The position numbers were made by a program, and so were the translations under genes. A DNA stretch of 64,000 bases from Myroides odoratimimus (GTDB lineage: Bacteria > Bacteroidota > Bacteroidia > Flavobacteriales > Flavobacteriaceae): assembly GCF_030326305.1 (NCBI RefSeq), contig NZ_JACAKB010000013.1, positions 24,434-88,433 on the forward strand. The letters are read 5' to 3'. Each line of letters starts with the position of its first letter. Position 1 is the first letter of the stretch. The notes under the pieces are model-generated. The model worked only from the letters and a program-made list of their open reading frames with translations. It did not search any database and was not told where the DNA came from. This document shows, piece after piece, positions 45,473-56,815 of the stretch.

Positions 45473-45790
45473 ATGATTAAGCTAAAGATAAAAACAGGAG
45501 ATACTGTACGCGTTATCGCTGGTGACCATAAAGGTACTGAAGGTAAAGTTGTACGTGTATTACGTGAAAAGAACAAAGCTATTGTTGAAGGGGTGAATAT
45601 TATTTCAAAACACGTGAAGCCAAGTGCTTCTAACCCTCAAGGTGGAATTGTTAAAAAAGAGGCTCCAATCCAAATCTCAAACTTAGCGATCGTAGATCCT
45701 AAGACGAACGAAGTTACAAAAGTAGCTATCGTGAAAAACGAGAACGGAAAAAATGTAAGAGTTTCTAAAAAATCAAATCAAGTATTATAG
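45473..45790 (+). CDS. rplX: 50S ribosomal protein L24
   Basis: 105 residues. The KOW motif [18 protein letters not shown] lies at the N-terminus. An early assembly protein of the large subunit. Confidence 0.97.
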   Translation: MIKLKIKTGDTVRVIAGDHKGTEGKVVRVLREKNKAIVEGVNIISKHVKPSASNPQGGIVKKEAPIQISNLAIVDPKTNEVTKVAIVKNENGKNVRVSKKSNQVL

Positions 45791-45792
45791 TT

Positions 45793-46344
45793 ATGGCTTA
45801 TATACCAAGACTTAAAGAAGAATATAAAAGCAGAGTTATCTCTGCTCTTACTGAGGAATTCGGTTATAAAAACGTAATGCAAGTTCCAAAACTTGAGAAA
45901 ATCGTTGTTAGCCGTGGAGTTGGTGCTGCTGTTTCTGATAAAAAATTAGTTGATTACGCTGTTGAGGAGTTAACTAAAATTACAGGACAAAAAGCAGTAG
46001 CTACTATCTCTAAGAAAGACGTTGCTACTTTTAAATTAAGAAAAGGAATGCCAATCGGGGCAAAAGTAACGTTACGTGGAGAGAGAATGTATGAATTTTT
46101 AGATCGTTTAGTAACTTCAGCTTTACCACGTGTAAGAGACTTTTCAGGTATTAAATCTGATGGTTTTGACGGAAGAGGAAATTATAACTTAGGTGTTACT
46201 GAGCAAATCATTTTCCCTGAAATCAATATCGATAAAGTTAACAAAATCGCTGGTTTTGATATCACTTTCGTTACATCTGCTCAAACAGATAAAGAAGCGA
46301 AATCTTTACTTGCTGAATTAGGATTACCTTTTAAAAAGAATTAA
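45793..46344 (+). CDS. rplE: 50S ribosomal protein L5
   Basis: 183 residues with PRVRDFSGI and [16 protein letters not shown]. It binds 5S rRNA. Confidence 0.98.
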   Translation: MAYIPRLKEEYKSRVISALTEEFGYKNVMQVPKLEKIVVSRGVGAAVSDKKLVDYAVEELTKITGQKAVATISKKDVATFKLRKGMPIGAKVTLRGERMYEFLDRLVTSALPRVRDFSGIKSDGFDGRGNYNLGVTEQIIFPEINIDKVNKIAGFDITFVTSAQTDKEAKSLLAELGLPFKKN

Positions 46345-46346
46345 GT

Positions 46347-46616
46347 ATGGCTAAAGAATCAATGAAAGCCCGTGAGGTTAAAAGACAAGCATTAGTAGAT
46401 AAATATGCTGCTAAGAGAACAGCTCTTTTAGAAGCTGGTGACTATGAAGGATTACAAAAGTTACCTAAAAATGCTTCTCCAGTTCGTTTACACAACAGAT
46501 GTAAGTTAACAGGAAGACCAAGAGGGTATATGCGTCAATTCGGTATTTCTCGTGTTACATTCCGTGAAATGGCAAATAATGGATTGATACCTGGAGTAAA
46601 AAAGGCAAGTTGGTAA
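46347..46616 (+). CDS. rpsN: 30S ribosomal protein S14 (zinc-independent type)
   Basis: 89 residues, the long form. It has [25 protein letters not shown] but no pair of CxxC zinc motifs, so it is the C-minus type. Confidence 0.97.
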   Translation: MAKESMKAREVKRQALVDKYAAKRTALLEAGDYEGLQKLPKNASPVRLHNRCKLTGRPRGYMRQFGISRVTFREMANNGLIPGVKKASW

Positions 46617-46637
46617 TTAAGATTTAAAGGTAAAAAC

Positions 46638-47036
46638 ATGTATACAGATCCAATAGCAGATTTCCTTACAAGAGTTAGAAACGCTGTGAGAGCTAACCAC
46701 AAAGTGGTTGAAATTCCAGCTTCAAACTTCAAAAAAGAAATCACGAAAATATTATTCGATCAAGGATATATCTTAAGCTATAAATTTGATGATAGTTCAG
46801 TTCAAGGAACAATCAAAATAGCTTTGAAATATGATAAAGACACAAAAGAGTCTGTAATTAGAGATATCCAAAGAATTAGTAAACCAGGTTTGCGTAAATA
46901 CGCTTCTGCAGCAGATCTTCCTAGAATCCTTAATGGATTAGGAATCGCTATCGTTTCAACATCAAAAGGATTGATGACTGGAAAGCAAGCGAAACAATTG
47001 AATGTTGGTGGAGAAGTTGTTTGTTACGTATACTAA
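46638..47036 (+). CDS. rpsH: 30S ribosomal protein S8
   Basis: 132 residues: [19 protein letters not shown] at the start and [20 protein letters not shown] at the end. In other bacteria S8 represses the spc genes by binding the mRNA at rplE. Confidence 0.98.
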   Translation: MYTDPIADFLTRVRNAVRANHKVVEIPASNFKKEITKILFDQGYILSYKFDDSSVQGTIKIALKYDKDTKESVIRDIQRISKPGLRKYASAADLPRILNGLGIAIVSTSKGLMTGKQAKQLNVGGEVVCYVY

Positions 47037-47053
47037 TTTAAAAAGACTAAGAG

Positions 47054-47596
47054 ATGTCAAGAATAGGTAAAAGTCCAATAGCGATCCCTGCTGGAGTAAC
47101 GGTTGACGTTAAAGAAGGAGAGATTGTTGTAAAAGGTAAATTAGGAGAGCTTTCTCAAAAGTTTGATACAGTTAGTATTAAAGTTGAAGAAGACCAAGTA
47201 ATCGTTGAGCGTTCTTCTGATGATAAGATTGAAAGAGCTAAACACGGATTATACCGTAGTTTAATCAACAATATGGTTAAAGGAGTTTCAGAAGGATTTA
47301 CTATCAGTTTGGAATTGGTTGGGGTAGGATACCGTGCTGCTAATCAAGGACAAAAGTTAGATTTAGCTTTAGGTTTCTCTCATAATATCGTAATGGATAT
47401 TGCAAAAGAAGTTACAGTGGAAACTATATCTGAAAAAGGTAAAAATCCAATCGTTAAATTAACTTCATTTGACAAACAACTAGTTGGTCAAGTAGCAGCA
47501 AAAATCCGTTCATTCCGTAAACCAGAACCTTACAAAGGAAAAGGTATCAAGTTTGTGGGTGAAGAGTTAAGAAGAAAAGCAGGTAAATCAGCTTAA
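47054..47596 (+). CDS. rplF: 50S ribosomal protein L6
   Basis: 180 residues: [15 protein letters not shown] and the C-terminal [21 protein letters not shown]. Confidence 0.98.
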   Translation: MSRIGKSPIAIPAGVTVDVKEGEIVVKGKLGELSQKFDTVSIKVEEDQVIVERSSDDKIERAKHGLYRSLINNMVKGVSEGFTISLELVGVGYRAANQGQKLDLALGFSHNIVMDIAKEVTVETISEKGKNPIVKLTSFDKQLVGQVAAKIRSFRKPEPYKGKGIKFVGEELRRKAGKSA

Positions 47597-47607
47597 AAAT
47601 TAAGACT

Positions 47608-47958
47608 ATGTCATTAACAAAATCTGAAAGAAGACAACGTATTAAATTCAGAATTAGAAAGATTGTTAGCGGTACTGCTGCTAAGCCAAGACTTTCTGTA
47701 TTCAGAAGTAATAAAGAAATCTATGCGCAAATCATAGATGACGTGAATGGAGTAACTCTAGCTGCAGCATCTTCAAGAGAAGCTGGGATAACAAGAGGAA
47801 CCAATATTGAAACTGCTGCATCGGTTGGGAAACTAATTGCAGAGAAAGCTTTGAAAGCTGGTGTAGAAACTGTATCTTTCGATAGAGGAGGTTATTTATA
47901 CCACGGTCGTGTTAAATCATTAGCTGAAGGCGCTAGAGAAGCTGGATTAAAATTCTAA
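47608..47958 (+). CDS. rplR: 50S ribosomal protein L18
   Basis: 116 residues: [18 protein letters not shown] and [20 protein letters not shown]. It binds 5S rRNA with L5. Confidence 0.97.
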   Translation: MSLTKSERRQRIKFRIRKIVSGTAAKPRLSVFRSNKEIYAQIIDDVNGVTLAAASSREAGITRGTNIETAASVGKLIAEKALKAGVETVSFDRGGYLYHGRVKSLAEGAREAGLKF

Positions 47959-47964
47959 TTAGTT

Positions 47965-48489
47965 ATGTATCAAAATTATAAAAACGTAGAATTTGTAAAA
48001 CCAACAGGTCTTGATCTTAAAGATCGTTTGGTTAGTGTAAACCGTGTTACTAAAGTTACTAAAGGGGGAAGAGCTTTTGGATTCTCAGCTGTAGTAGTAG
48101 TAGGTGACGAGAACGGTGTAGTGGGTCATGGTTTGGGTAAATCAAAAGACGTTTCTGAAGCAATCGCTAAAGCAGTAGAGGATGCAAAGAAAAACTTAGT
48201 TAGAGTTCCTTTAAATGGTCATACTATTCCTCACGAACAAAAAGGAAAATTCAGTGGAGCTAGAGTATTATTGATGCCTGCATCTTTGGGTACTGGAGTT
48301 ATCGCTGGAGGTTCTGTGAGATCGGTTGTAGAGTCTGTAGGGATTAAAGATTTATTATCTAAATCTCAAGGATCTTCAAATCCTCACAACGTGGTGAAGG
48401 CTACTTTTGACGCTTTATTACGTTTAAGAAGTGCTTCTACAGTTGCAAAACAAAGAGGAATTTCTTTAGAAAAAGTATTTAAAGGTTAA
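47965..48489 (+). CDS. rpsE: 30S ribosomal protein S5
   Basis: 174 residues with [20 protein letters not shown] and [20 protein letters not shown]. It affects decoding fidelity and 30S assembly. Confidence 0.98.
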   Translation: MYQNYKNVEFVKPTGLDLKDRLVSVNRVTKVTKGGRAFGFSAVVVVGDENGVVGHGLGKSKDVSEAIAKAVEDAKKNLVRVPLNGHTIPHEQKGKFSGARVLLMPASLGTGVIAGGSVRSVVESVGIKDLLSKSQGSSNPHNVVKATFDALLRLRSASTVAKQRGISLEKVFKG

Positions 48490-48501
48490 TTTGAGAGAGT
48501 T

Positions 48502-48684
48502 ATGTCAAAAATTAAAGTAAAACAAGTAAGAAGCCAAATTAATTGTCCTCTTGTACAAAAGAGAACATTAGAGGCTTTAGGACTTCGTAAGATTGGTCAA
48601 GTTGTAGAACATGATGCTACATCTGCAATCTTAGGAATGGTAAGTAAAGTTCAACACTTAGTTTCTGTAGAGGAGGCTAAATAA
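48502..48684 (+). CDS. rpmD: 50S ribosomal protein L30
   Basis: 60 residues: KIKVKQVRSQINCP and LGLRKIGQVVEHDATSAILGM. Confidence 0.97.
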   Translation: MSKIKVKQVRSQINCPLVQKRTLEALGLRKIGQVVEHDATSAILGMVSKVQHLVSVEEAK

Positions 48685-48695
48685 TATTGTAGAGT

Positions 48696-49148
48696 ATGAA
48701 TTTAAGTAATTTACAACCAGCAAAAGGTTCAGTACACAACCAAAACAAACGTGTTGGTCGTGGTGAAGGGTCTGGTAAAGGAGGAACTTCTACAAAAGGA
48801 CACAAAGGTGCTAAATCACGTTCAGGATATTCAAGAAAGATCGGATTTGAAGGAGGACAAATGCCACTTCAAAGACGTGTTCCTAAATTTGGTTTTAAAA
48901 ACATCAATAGAGTAGAGTATGATGTTATTAACTTAGAAAAATTACAATCTTTAGTTGATAGCGGAGTAGTAAAAGACACTGTTGATTTTGCTCTTTTAGT
49001 TGAGTTAGGATTAACTTCTAAAAATAGTTTAGTTAAGGTTTTAGGGCGTGGAGAGATAAAAGCAAAATTAAAAGTTTCTGCACACAAGTTTTCAGCATCT
49101 GCTAAAGAGGCAATCGAGGCAGCTGGTGGAGAAATTGTAACGTTATAA
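48696..49148 (+). CDS. rplO: 50S ribosomal protein L15
   Basis: 150 residues with the glycine-rich N-terminus [20 protein letters not shown] and [18 protein letters not shown]. It is followed by secY after 16 bases. Confidence 0.98.
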   Translation: MNLSNLQPAKGSVHNQNKRVGRGEGSGKGGTSTKGHKGAKSRSGYSRKIGFEGGQMPLQRRVPKFGFKNINRVEYDVINLEKLQSLVDSGVVKDTVDFALLVELGLTSKNSLVKVLGRGEIKAKLKVSAHKFSASAKEAIEAAGGEIVTL

Positions 49149-49164
49149 AATCTTAATAAACAAG

Positions 49165-50511
49165 ATGAAGAAGTTTTTTGAAACATTAGCCAGTATTTGG
49201 AAAATTGAAGAGTTAAAGAACAAAATCTTGATAACTTTAGGGTTATTGCTTGTGTACCGTTTTGGTACACAAGTTACCCTTCCAGGTATTGACGCAACGA
49301 AATTGCAAGCTTTAACTGATCAAACTGATCAAGGTATCGGTTGGTTAATAAATGTTTTTACAGGTGGTGCATTTGCGCAAGCATCTGTATTTGCATTAGG
49401 TATTATGCCTTATATTTCTGCTTCCATAGTAGTTCAGTTAATGGGAATCGCGGTTCCTTATCTACAAAAACTACAAAATGATGGAGAAAGCGGTAGAAAG
49501 AAGATGAACCAAATAACAAGATGGTTGACAATCGGTATTACTTTATTACAAGGGCCTAGTTACATCTATAACTTGTATGTGCAATTACCACCAGATGCAT
49601 TTTTGTTAGGTTTCAATTCTTTCTCATTCTTGTTTTCTTCAGTAATTATACTAGTGACCGGAACTGTTTTTGCAATGTGGTTAGGTGAAAAAATTACTGA
49701 TAAAGGTATTGGAAATGGGATTTCATTATTGATTATGGTTGGTATTATTGCGAGACTTCCAATGTCTTTCATCCAAGAATTCCAATCGAGAATTACTGAA
49801 AATAATGGAGGACCTATGTTGGTGGTTATAGAAGTAATTTTATGGTTGTTAATCATTGTTGCTTGTATCTATTTAACTCTTGCTGTGAGACGTATACCGG
49901 TTCAATATGCAAGAAGAAGTGCTTCAGGAACTTATGATCAATCTATGTTAGGCGGTAATCGTCAGTGGATTCCATTAAAGTTAAATGCATCAGGAGTTAT
50001 GCCAATCATTTTTGCTCAGGCGATCATGTTTGTGCCAGCTGCAGTAGCAGGTTTGTCAACTTCAGATACTGCTAAATCAATCAGTACAACATTTCATAAT
50101 GTGTTTGGTTGGGAGTATAATGCACTTTTTGCTTTATTAATCATAATTTTTACGTACTTTTACACCGCAATTACAGTACCAACAAATAAGATGGCTGATG
50201 ATCTAAAGAGAAGTGGTGGTTTTATACCAGGTGTTAAGCCAGGTAGTGAGACAGGCGATTTCTTAGATAGAATCATGTCTTTAATAACATTCCCAGGTTC
50301 TCTTTACTTAGCATTAATCGCAGTTTTCCCTGCTATTGTGGTAAGTTTATTAGGAGTTCAACAAGGTTGGGCTATGTTTTATGGAGGAACATCGTTATTG
50401 ATTATGGTAAGTGTTGTAATCGATACAATTCAACAAGTCAATGCTTATTTACTGAACAAACAGTATGATAGCATGATGACAAGTGGTAAAAATAGAAGAG
50501 CAACAGCTTAG
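49165..50511 (+). CDS. secY: Protein translocase subunit SecY
   Basis: 448 residues with ten predicted membrane helices, the plug region [21 protein letters not shown] and the cytoplasmic loops ([28 protein letters not shown]). It forms the Sec channel in the inner membrane. It lies at the end of the spc genes as in most bacteria. Confidence 0.98.
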   Translation: MKKFFETLASIWKIEELKNKILITLGLLLVYRFGTQVTLPGIDATKLQALTDQTDQGIGWLINVFTGGAFAQASVFALGIMPYISASIVVQLMGIAVPYLQKLQNDGESGRKKMNQITRWLTIGITLLQGPSYIYNLYVQLPPDAFLLGFNSFSFLFSSVIILVTGTVFAMWLGEKITDKGIGNGISLLIMVGIIARLPMSFIQEFQSRITENNGGPMLVVIEVILWLLIIVACIYLTLAVRRIPVQYARRSASGTYDQSMLGGNRQWIPLKLNASGVMPIIFAQAIMFVPAAVAGLSTSDTAKSISTTFHNVFGWEYNALFALLIIIFTYFYTAITVPTNKMADDLKRSGGFIPGVKPGSETGDFLDRIMSLITFPGSLYLALIAVFPAIVVSLLGVQQGWAMFYGGTSLLIMVSVVIDTIQQVNAYLLNKQYDSMMTSGKNRRATA

Positions 50512-50516
50512 TTTTT

Positions 50517-50732
50517 ATGGCAAAACAATCAGCAATAGAACAAGACGGAGCAATTATTGAAGCATTATCAAATGCTATGTTCCGTGTGGAATTAGAAAAT
50601 GGACACGTAGTAATCGCCCATATCTCAGGTAAGATGCGTATGCATTATATCAAATTATTACCTGGTGACAGAGTAAAATTAGAGATGAGCCCTTACGATT
50701 TGACCAAAGCAAGAATTACTTATAGATATTAA
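50517..50732 (+). CDS. infA: Translation initiation factor IF-1
   Basis: 71 residues, an OB fold: [20 protein letters not shown] and [19 protein letters not shown]. It binds the A site of the 30S subunit during initiation. Confidence 0.98.
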   Translation: MAKQSAIEQDGAIIEALSNAMFRVELENGHVVIAHISGKMRMHYIKLLPGDRVKLEMSPYDLTKARITYRY

Positions 50733-50745
50733 AGAGGCTATTAAA

Positions 50746-50862
50746 ATGAAAGTAAGAGCATCAGTTAAAAAAAGAAGTGCCGAGTGCATTATAGTACGTA
50801 GAAAAGGTAGACTTTACGTTATTAATAAAAAGAATCCTAGATTTAAACAAAGACAAGGATAA
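50746..50862 (+). CDS. rpmJ: 50S ribosomal protein L36
   Basis: 38 residues: it starts [20 protein letters not shown] and ends PRFKQRQG. It has a single cysteine, so it is the form without the zinc ribbon. It lies between infA and rpsM as expected and is easily missed because of its size. Confidence 0.97.
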
Positions 50863-50864
50863 TT

Positions 50865-51239
50865 ATGGCAAGAATCGCAGGGGTAGATATACCTAAACAC
50901 AAAAGAGGAATCATTGCTTTAACTTATATTTTTGGAATTGGTTCAAGTAGAGCTAAAGAAATTCTAGAAAGAGCTAAAGTTGACGAAAATAAAAAAGTTC
51001 AAGATTGGAATGACGATGAGATCGGAGCTATCCGTGAAGCAGTAGGTCAATTCACAATTGAAGGAGAATTACGTTCAGAGATTTCATTAAACATCAAACG
51101 TTTAATGGATATCGGATGCTACAGAGGTATCCGTCATAGAGCTGGTCTTCCATTAAGAGGACAAAGAACTAAGAATAACTCTAGAACAAGAAAAGGTAAA
51201 AGAAAAACTGTTGCTAACAAGAAAAAAGCAACTAAATAA
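50865..51239 (+). CDS. rpsM: 30S ribosomal protein S13
   Basis: 124 residues: [19 protein letters not shown] and the C-terminal [19 protein letters not shown]. It contacts the large subunit and the P-site tRNA. First gene of the alpha cluster. Confidence 0.98.
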   Translation: MARIAGVDIPKHKRGIIALTYIFGIGSSRAKEILERAKVDENKKVQDWNDDEIGAIREAVGQFTIEGELRSEISLNIKRLMDIGCYRGIRHRAGLPLRGQRTKNNSRTRKGKRKTVANKKKATK

Positions 51240-51250
51240 TAAGTAGTAAT

Positions 51251-51634
51251 ATGGCTAAAGCGAATACAAAAAAACGTAAAGTACTTGTTGAGTCAACAGG
51301 TGAAGCTCATATTAATGCGACGTTTAACAATATCATCATTTCATTAACTAACAAAAAAGGTGAAGTGATTTCTTGGTCATCAGCAGGTAAAATGGGATTC
51401 AGAGGTTCTAAAAAGAACACTCCTTACGCTGCTCAAATGGCTGCAGAAGATTGCGGTAAAGTTGCACTTGAGGCAGGATTGAAAAAAGTAAAAGTTTATG
51501 TAAAAGGACCTGGAAACGGAAGAGAATCTGCAATCAGATCTTTACATAATGGTGGAATCGAAGTAACAGAGATTATCGATATTACTCCAATGCCACACAA
51601 CGGATGTCGTCCTCCAAAGAGAAGAAGAGTTTAA
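51251..51634 (+). CDS. rpsK: 30S ribosomal protein S11
   Basis: 127 residues: [20 protein letters not shown] and the end [14 protein letters not shown]. An unusually structured 88-base gap follows. Confidence 0.98.
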   Translation: MAKANTKKRKVLVESTGEAHINATFNNIIISLTNKKGEVISWSSAGKMGFRGSKKNTPYAAQMAAEDCGKVALEAGLKKVKVYVKGPGNGRESAIRSLHNGGIEVTEIIDITPMPHNGCRPPKRRRV

Positions 51635-51648
51635 TTTATAGTATAACC

Positions 51649-51707
51649 AAAGGTAGGAATAGATTATCGGAGGAAAGTGACCTGAATTCATAATCCCTAC
51701 CTTTTTT
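51649..51707 (+). promoter_or_regulatory. Terminator-like hairpin between rpsK and rpsD
   Basis: AAAGGTAGG (51649-51657) pairs with CCTACCTTT (51696-51704). After a 4-nt bulge, GATTAT (51662-51667) pairs with ATAATC (51690-51695), closing a 22-nt loop that could fold further. T6 follows. It looks like an attenuator or leader inside the alpha cluster, ending 15 bases before rpsD. S4 represses its own genes in other bacteria, so it is a natural candidate ligand (inference). Confidence 0.65.
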
Positions 51708-51722
51708 CAATTTTATTAAGAA

Positions 51723-52328
51723 ATGGCAAGATATACTGGTCCACAAACAAAAATCGCACGTAGGTTCGGTGAAGCAATTTTCGGAGATGATAAATCTTTA
51801 GAAAAAAGAAATTACCCTCCAGGACAACATGGTTTAGCAAGAAAAAGAGGTAAGAAATCTGAATATGCTATCCAGTTATTGGAAAAACAAAAAGCTAAAT
51901 ATACTTACGGTATTTTAGAAAAACAATTCAGAAACTTATACAAAAAAGCTGCTGCAGCTCGTGGAGTTACTGGTGAGGTATTAATTCAATTATGTGAATC
52001 AAGATTAGATAACGTAGTTTACAGAATGGGAATTGCTCCATCTCGTAGAGCTGCACGTCAAATCGTTTCTCATAGACATATTACTGTAAATGGGGAGTTA
52101 GTAAATATTCCTTCATACCAATTGAAACCTGGTGATAAAGTTGCTGTTCGTGAAAAATCAAGATCTCTAGAGACTATCGAACGTTCATTATCTAATTCTA
52201 GCGCTGTTTACGAATGGATTACTTGGAATCCTGAAACGTTAGAAGGAACATTTGTTTCTGTACCTCAAAGACTTCAAGTTCCTGAAAACATCAAAGAACA
52301 GTTAATCGTAGAGTTGTACAACAAATAA
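51723..52328 (+). CDS. rpsD: 30S ribosomal protein S4
   Basis: 201 residues: [20 protein letters not shown], the [20 protein letters not shown] block of the S4 domain, and [16 protein letters not shown]. It has no CxxC zinc motif. It starts 30S assembly. It may be regulated through the hairpin directly upstream. Confidence 0.98.
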   Translation: MARYTGPQTKIARRFGEAIFGDDKSLEKRNYPPGQHGLARKRGKKSEYAIQLLEKQKAKYTYGILEKQFRNLYKKAAAARGVTGEVLIQLCESRLDNVVYRMGIAPSRRAARQIVSHRHITVNGELVNIPSYQLKPGDKVAVREKSRSLETIERSLSNSSAVYEWITWNPETLEGTFVSVPQRLQVPENIKEQLIVELYNK

Positions 52329-52353
52329 TAATTGACATTCAGTCGAAACAAAT

Positions 52354-53346
52354 ATGGCAATATTTAATTTTCAAAAGCCCGATAAAGTTATCATGATTGA
52401 TTCGACCGATTTTAAAGGCAAATTCGAATTTAGACCTTTAGAACCGGGATATGGATTGACAATAGGTAATGCATTAAGGAGAGTTCTTCTTTCTTCTCTT
52501 GAAGGATATGCAATTACTTCAGTTCGTATTGAAGGAGTAGATCATGAGTTTTCTACTATCGCTGGTGTAGTTGAGGATGTTACTGAAATCATTCTTAACC
52601 TAAAACAAGTTCGTTTTAAACGTCAAATTGAAGATGTTGATAATGAAACTGTTAGTATCTCTTTCTCTGGTAAAGAACAGTTGACTGCAGGTGATTTCCA
52701 GAAATTCATTTCTAGTTTCCAGATTCTGAATCCAGAATTAGTTATCTGTAATATGGATAGTAATGTAACTATTAATATGGATCTTACTATTGAGAAGGGA
52801 AGAGGTTATGTACCAGCTGAAGAGAATAGAAAACCTAATGCTCCTATTGGTACTATCTTTACTGACTCAATTTATACTCCAGTTAAGAACGTTAAGTATG
52901 CTATCGAAAACTATCGTGTTGAGCAAAAAACTGACTATGAGAAGTTAGTTTTTGATATCATTACCGATGGTTCTATTCATCCAAAAGATGCGTTAACTGA
53001 AGCTGCAAAAACATTAATACACCACTTTATGTTATTCTCAGATGAGAGAATTACATTAGAGGCAGATGAGATTGCACAAACTGAATCTTATGATGAGGAA
53101 TCTCTTCATATGAGACAGCTTCTAAAAACTAAACTAGTTGATTTAGATCTTTCAGTTAGAGCATTGAATTGTTTGAAAGCGGCTGAAGTAGATACATTAG
53201 GAGACTTAGTGTCATTTAACAAAAACGACTTGATGAAATTTAGAAACTTCGGTAAGAAGTCTTTATCTGAATTAGAAGAGTTAGTGGCTGTTAAGGGACT
53301 TAATTTCGGGATGGATCTATCAAAATACAAATTAGATAAAGAATAA
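52354..53346 (+). CDS. rpoA: RNA polymerase subunit alpha
   Basis: 330 residues: the N-terminal assembly domain ([25 protein letters not shown], in pieces), the C-terminal DNA-binding domain ([31 protein letters not shown]). It lies between rpsD and rplQ, the usual order. Confidence 0.98.
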   Translation: MAIFNFQKPDKVIMIDSTDFKGKFEFRPLEPGYGLTIGNALRRVLLSSLEGYAITSVRIEGVDHEFSTIAGVVEDVTEIILNLKQVRFKRQIEDVDNETVSISFSGKEQLTAGDFQKFISSFQILNPELVICNMDSNVTINMDLTIEKGRGYVPAEENRKPNAPIGTIFTDSIYTPVKNVKYAIENYRVEQKTDYEKLVFDIITDGSIHPKDALTEAAKTLIHHFMLFSDERITLEADEIAQTESYDEESLHMRQLLKTKLVDLDLSVRALNCLKAAEVDTLGDLVSFNKNDLMKFRNFGKKSLSELEELVAVKGLNFGMDLSKYKLDKE

Positions 53347-53378
53347 ACTAGACTGTAAAGTCTAAATTCTAGTAAGAA

Positions 53379-53855
53379 ATGAGACACGGAAAGAAAATAA
53401 ATCACTTAGGTAGAAAAGCAGGACATAGAAATTCTATGCTTGCTAATATGGCTTGTTCTTTAATTGAGCACAAGCGTATCAATACTACTGTTGCTAAAGC
53501 TAAAGCTTTAAAGCAGTTTATTGAGCCATTAGTAACTAAAGCTAAAACTGACGATACTCATAACCGTCGTGTTGTTTTCTCTTATTTGAGAGACAAAGAC
53601 GCAGTTACTGAACTATTTAGAGAAGTAGCTCAAAAAGTAGGAGATCGTCCAGGTGGATATACTCGTATTATTAAATTAGGTAATCGTTTAGGAGATAATG
53701 CTGATATGGCTATGATTGAGTTCGTTGATTTCAATGAATTATACAATGTTGCTAAAAAAGAGGCTAAAAAATCTTCAACTCGTAGAGGTAAAAAGAAAGC
53801 TGCTGAAGCTCCTGCGACTGAGGCAACTTCTAATGAAGCTGAAACTAATGAATAG
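53379..53855 (+). CDS. rplQ: 50S ribosomal protein L17
   Basis: 158 residues: [17 protein letters not shown] and the core to about residue 125, followed by a low-complexity tail rich in Ala, Glu and Thr ([18 protein letters not shown]). The tail is common in Bacteroidota. Last gene of the ribosomal cluster. Confidence 0.97.
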   Translation: MRHGKKINHLGRKAGHRNSMLANMACSLIEHKRINTTVAKAKALKQFIEPLVTKAKTDDTHNRRVVFSYLRDKDAVTELFREVAQKVGDRPGGYTRIIKLGNRLGDNADMAMIEFVDFNELYNVAKKEAKKSSTRRGKKKAAEAPATEATSNEAETNE

Positions 53856-53890
53856 TATCAACAAAATTTATTTTTGTTATTTATAATATT

Positions 53891-53931
53891 AAGGACATTC
53901 TTTATAAGGATGTCCTTTTTTTTTTATTTTT
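53891..53931 (+). terminator. Terminator of the ribosomal cluster
   Basis: AAGGACAT / ATGTCCTT with an 11-nt loop and a long T tract. The tract overlaps the -7 element of carA. Confidence 0.9.
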
Positions 53932-53932
53932 G
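53925..53932 (+). promoter_or_regulatory. Bacteroidota -7 element of carA
   Basis: TATTTTTG fits TANNTTTG and lies within the T tract of the preceding terminator, 28 bases before the ATG. No clear -33 box. Confidence 0.5.
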
Positions 53933-53960
53933 CTAAAAATTAATACAACACAACAATACA

Positions 53961-55085
53961 ATGGAATATTCAGAAAGAAAGAAGGCAGTTTTGGTTCTAA
54001 AAGATGGAACTGTTTTTTTTGGTAAGTCGGTTGGTGTAGAAGGTACAGCATACGGAGAGATTTGTTTTAACACTGGAATGACAGGTTATCAAGAAATCTT
54101 TACAGATCCTTCTTACTTTGGTCAAATCATGTTGTCAACAACAGCTCATATTGGTAATTATGGGGTTAATGTTGATGAAGTTGATTCTGATGGAATTAAG
54201 ATTTCTGGTTTAGTTTGTAAAAACTTTAGTTATTATCATTCGCGTCCAAATTCAGAATCAGATTTATTGACTTATTTAGAAAAGGCTAACCTTATAGCTA
54301 TTTCTGATGTTGATACACGTGCTCTTACTGCTCATATTAGAGATAATGGTGCTATGAATGCTATTATTTCAACAGACGGTAAATCAATTGAGGAGTTAAA
54401 AGTGATATTAGAGAGTGTTCCTTCTATGGAAGGACTTGAGTTGTCTTCTAAAGTATCTACTAAAGAGGCTTACTACTTTGGTAATCCTAATGCATCTCAT
54501 AAGATTGCGGCAATTGATTTTGGTATTAAAACTAATATATTACGTTGTTTCGAGGAGAGAGATTGTTATGTTAAGGTATTTCCATACAATGTTTCTTATG
54601 ATGAGTTAGTAGCTTTTAGCGCTGATGGATATTTTCTATCTAACGGACCTGGTGATCCACAAGCTTTAGCAAAATTAGGAGTTCTTGACACAGTTAATAA
54701 AGTTATAGATTCTGGACTTCCAGTTTTTGGTATTTGTTTAGGACATCAGTTGATTGGATTATCTCAAGGTGTAAGTACTTTCAAGATGTTTAGTGGACAT
54801 CGTGGCGTGAATCATCCTGTTATGAATTTGAAATCTACTCAAGGTGAGATTACTTCACAGAATCATGGATTTGCAATTAATAAAGAAGAGTTGAGTAAAC
54901 ATCCTAATCTTGAACTGACACATTTACATTTAAATGATGGTACGGTAGCTGGTATGAAGATGAAAAATAAGAATGTTTTTTCTGTACAATACCATCCTGA
55001 ATCTAGTCCTGGACCTCATGATTCAAGATATTTATTTGATGAATTTGTTGAAAATATAAAAAATAATAAAGGAGCTACTGTGTAG
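53961..55085 (+). CDS. carA: Carbamoyl-phosphate synthase small subunit
   Basis: 374 residues. The N-terminal CarA domain (FFGKSVGVEGTAYGEICFNTGMTGYQE, in pieces) is followed by a class I glutamine amidotransferase with the nucleophile in FGICLGHQLIG and the His-Glu pair in QYHPESSPGPHD. It supplies ammonia to CarB for arginine and pyrimidine synthesis. carB is not in this window. It sits between rplQ and eno. Confidence 0.97.
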   Translation: MEYSERKKAVLVLKDGTVFFGKSVGVEGTAYGEICFNTGMTGYQEIFTDPSYFGQIMLSTTAHIGNYGVNVDEVDSDGIKISGLVCKNFSYYHSRPNSESDLLTYLEKANLIAISDVDTRALTAHIRDNGAMNAIISTDGKSIEELKVILESVPSMEGLELSSKVSTKEAYYFGNPNASHKIAAIDFGIKTNILRCFEERDCYVKVFPYNVSYDELVAFSADGYFLSNGPGDPQALAKLGVLDTVNKVIDSGLPVFGICLGHQLIGLSQGVSTFKMFSGHRGVNHPVMNLKSTQGEITSQNHGFAINKEELSKHPNLELTHLHLNDGTVAGMKMKNKNVFSVQYHPESSPGPHDSRYLFDEFVENIKNNKGATV

Positions 55086-55127
55086 TTCCTTTCGTTATAT
55101 ATAAACTTTATTTCTTATCTGTATTAA

Positions 55128-56474
<1,347 letters not shown>

Positions 56475-56487
56475 TTCTTTTATAAGT

Positions 56488-56528
56488 AAAAAAGCGGTAG
56501 ATATACTTACATATCTACCGCTTTTTTG
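56488..56528 (+). terminator. Rho-independent terminator after eno
   Basis: AAAAAAGCGGTAGATAT / ATATCTACCGCTTTTTT, a 17-bp perfect stem with a 6-nt loop. Confidence 0.92.
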
Positions 56529-56712
56529 TTTTTTGGTATAGTTATAGTGGAGTTGAACAATATTCTTAAATTAATGTATTGTGAATAATTCTTTTTTTTA
56601 ACTATTATGATGTGTTTATGGTTATTTAGAGTATCTTATTTTTTCATTCGTTTTGATAGTCTCTAAAATGAGGTTTTTTGTTCATTTTTAATGATTAGTT
56701 TATGAATATGAC

Positions 56713-56743
56713 TTGTATGTATGCATAATAATTCCTATCTTTC
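56713..56743 (+). promoter_or_regulatory. Probable promoter of gltA
   Basis: TTG at 56713-56715, a 20-bp spacer and TATCTTTC at 56736-56743, one mismatch from TANNTTTG. It would give a leader of about 65 nt. The stretch 56529-56712 before it is AT-rich and shows no gene. Confidence 0.5.
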
Positions 56744-56815
56744 CTACTGAAAAATTACTAGAATATGTATGCTAGTAGTGAGTAAAACTTGTAAAAAAAA
56801 TAAAATAATAACAAT

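Noticed and set aside
48869-49270. 133-codon minus-strand frame across rplO and secY
   Set aside because: It is covered by conserved genes on the plus strand and has no promoter or signature.
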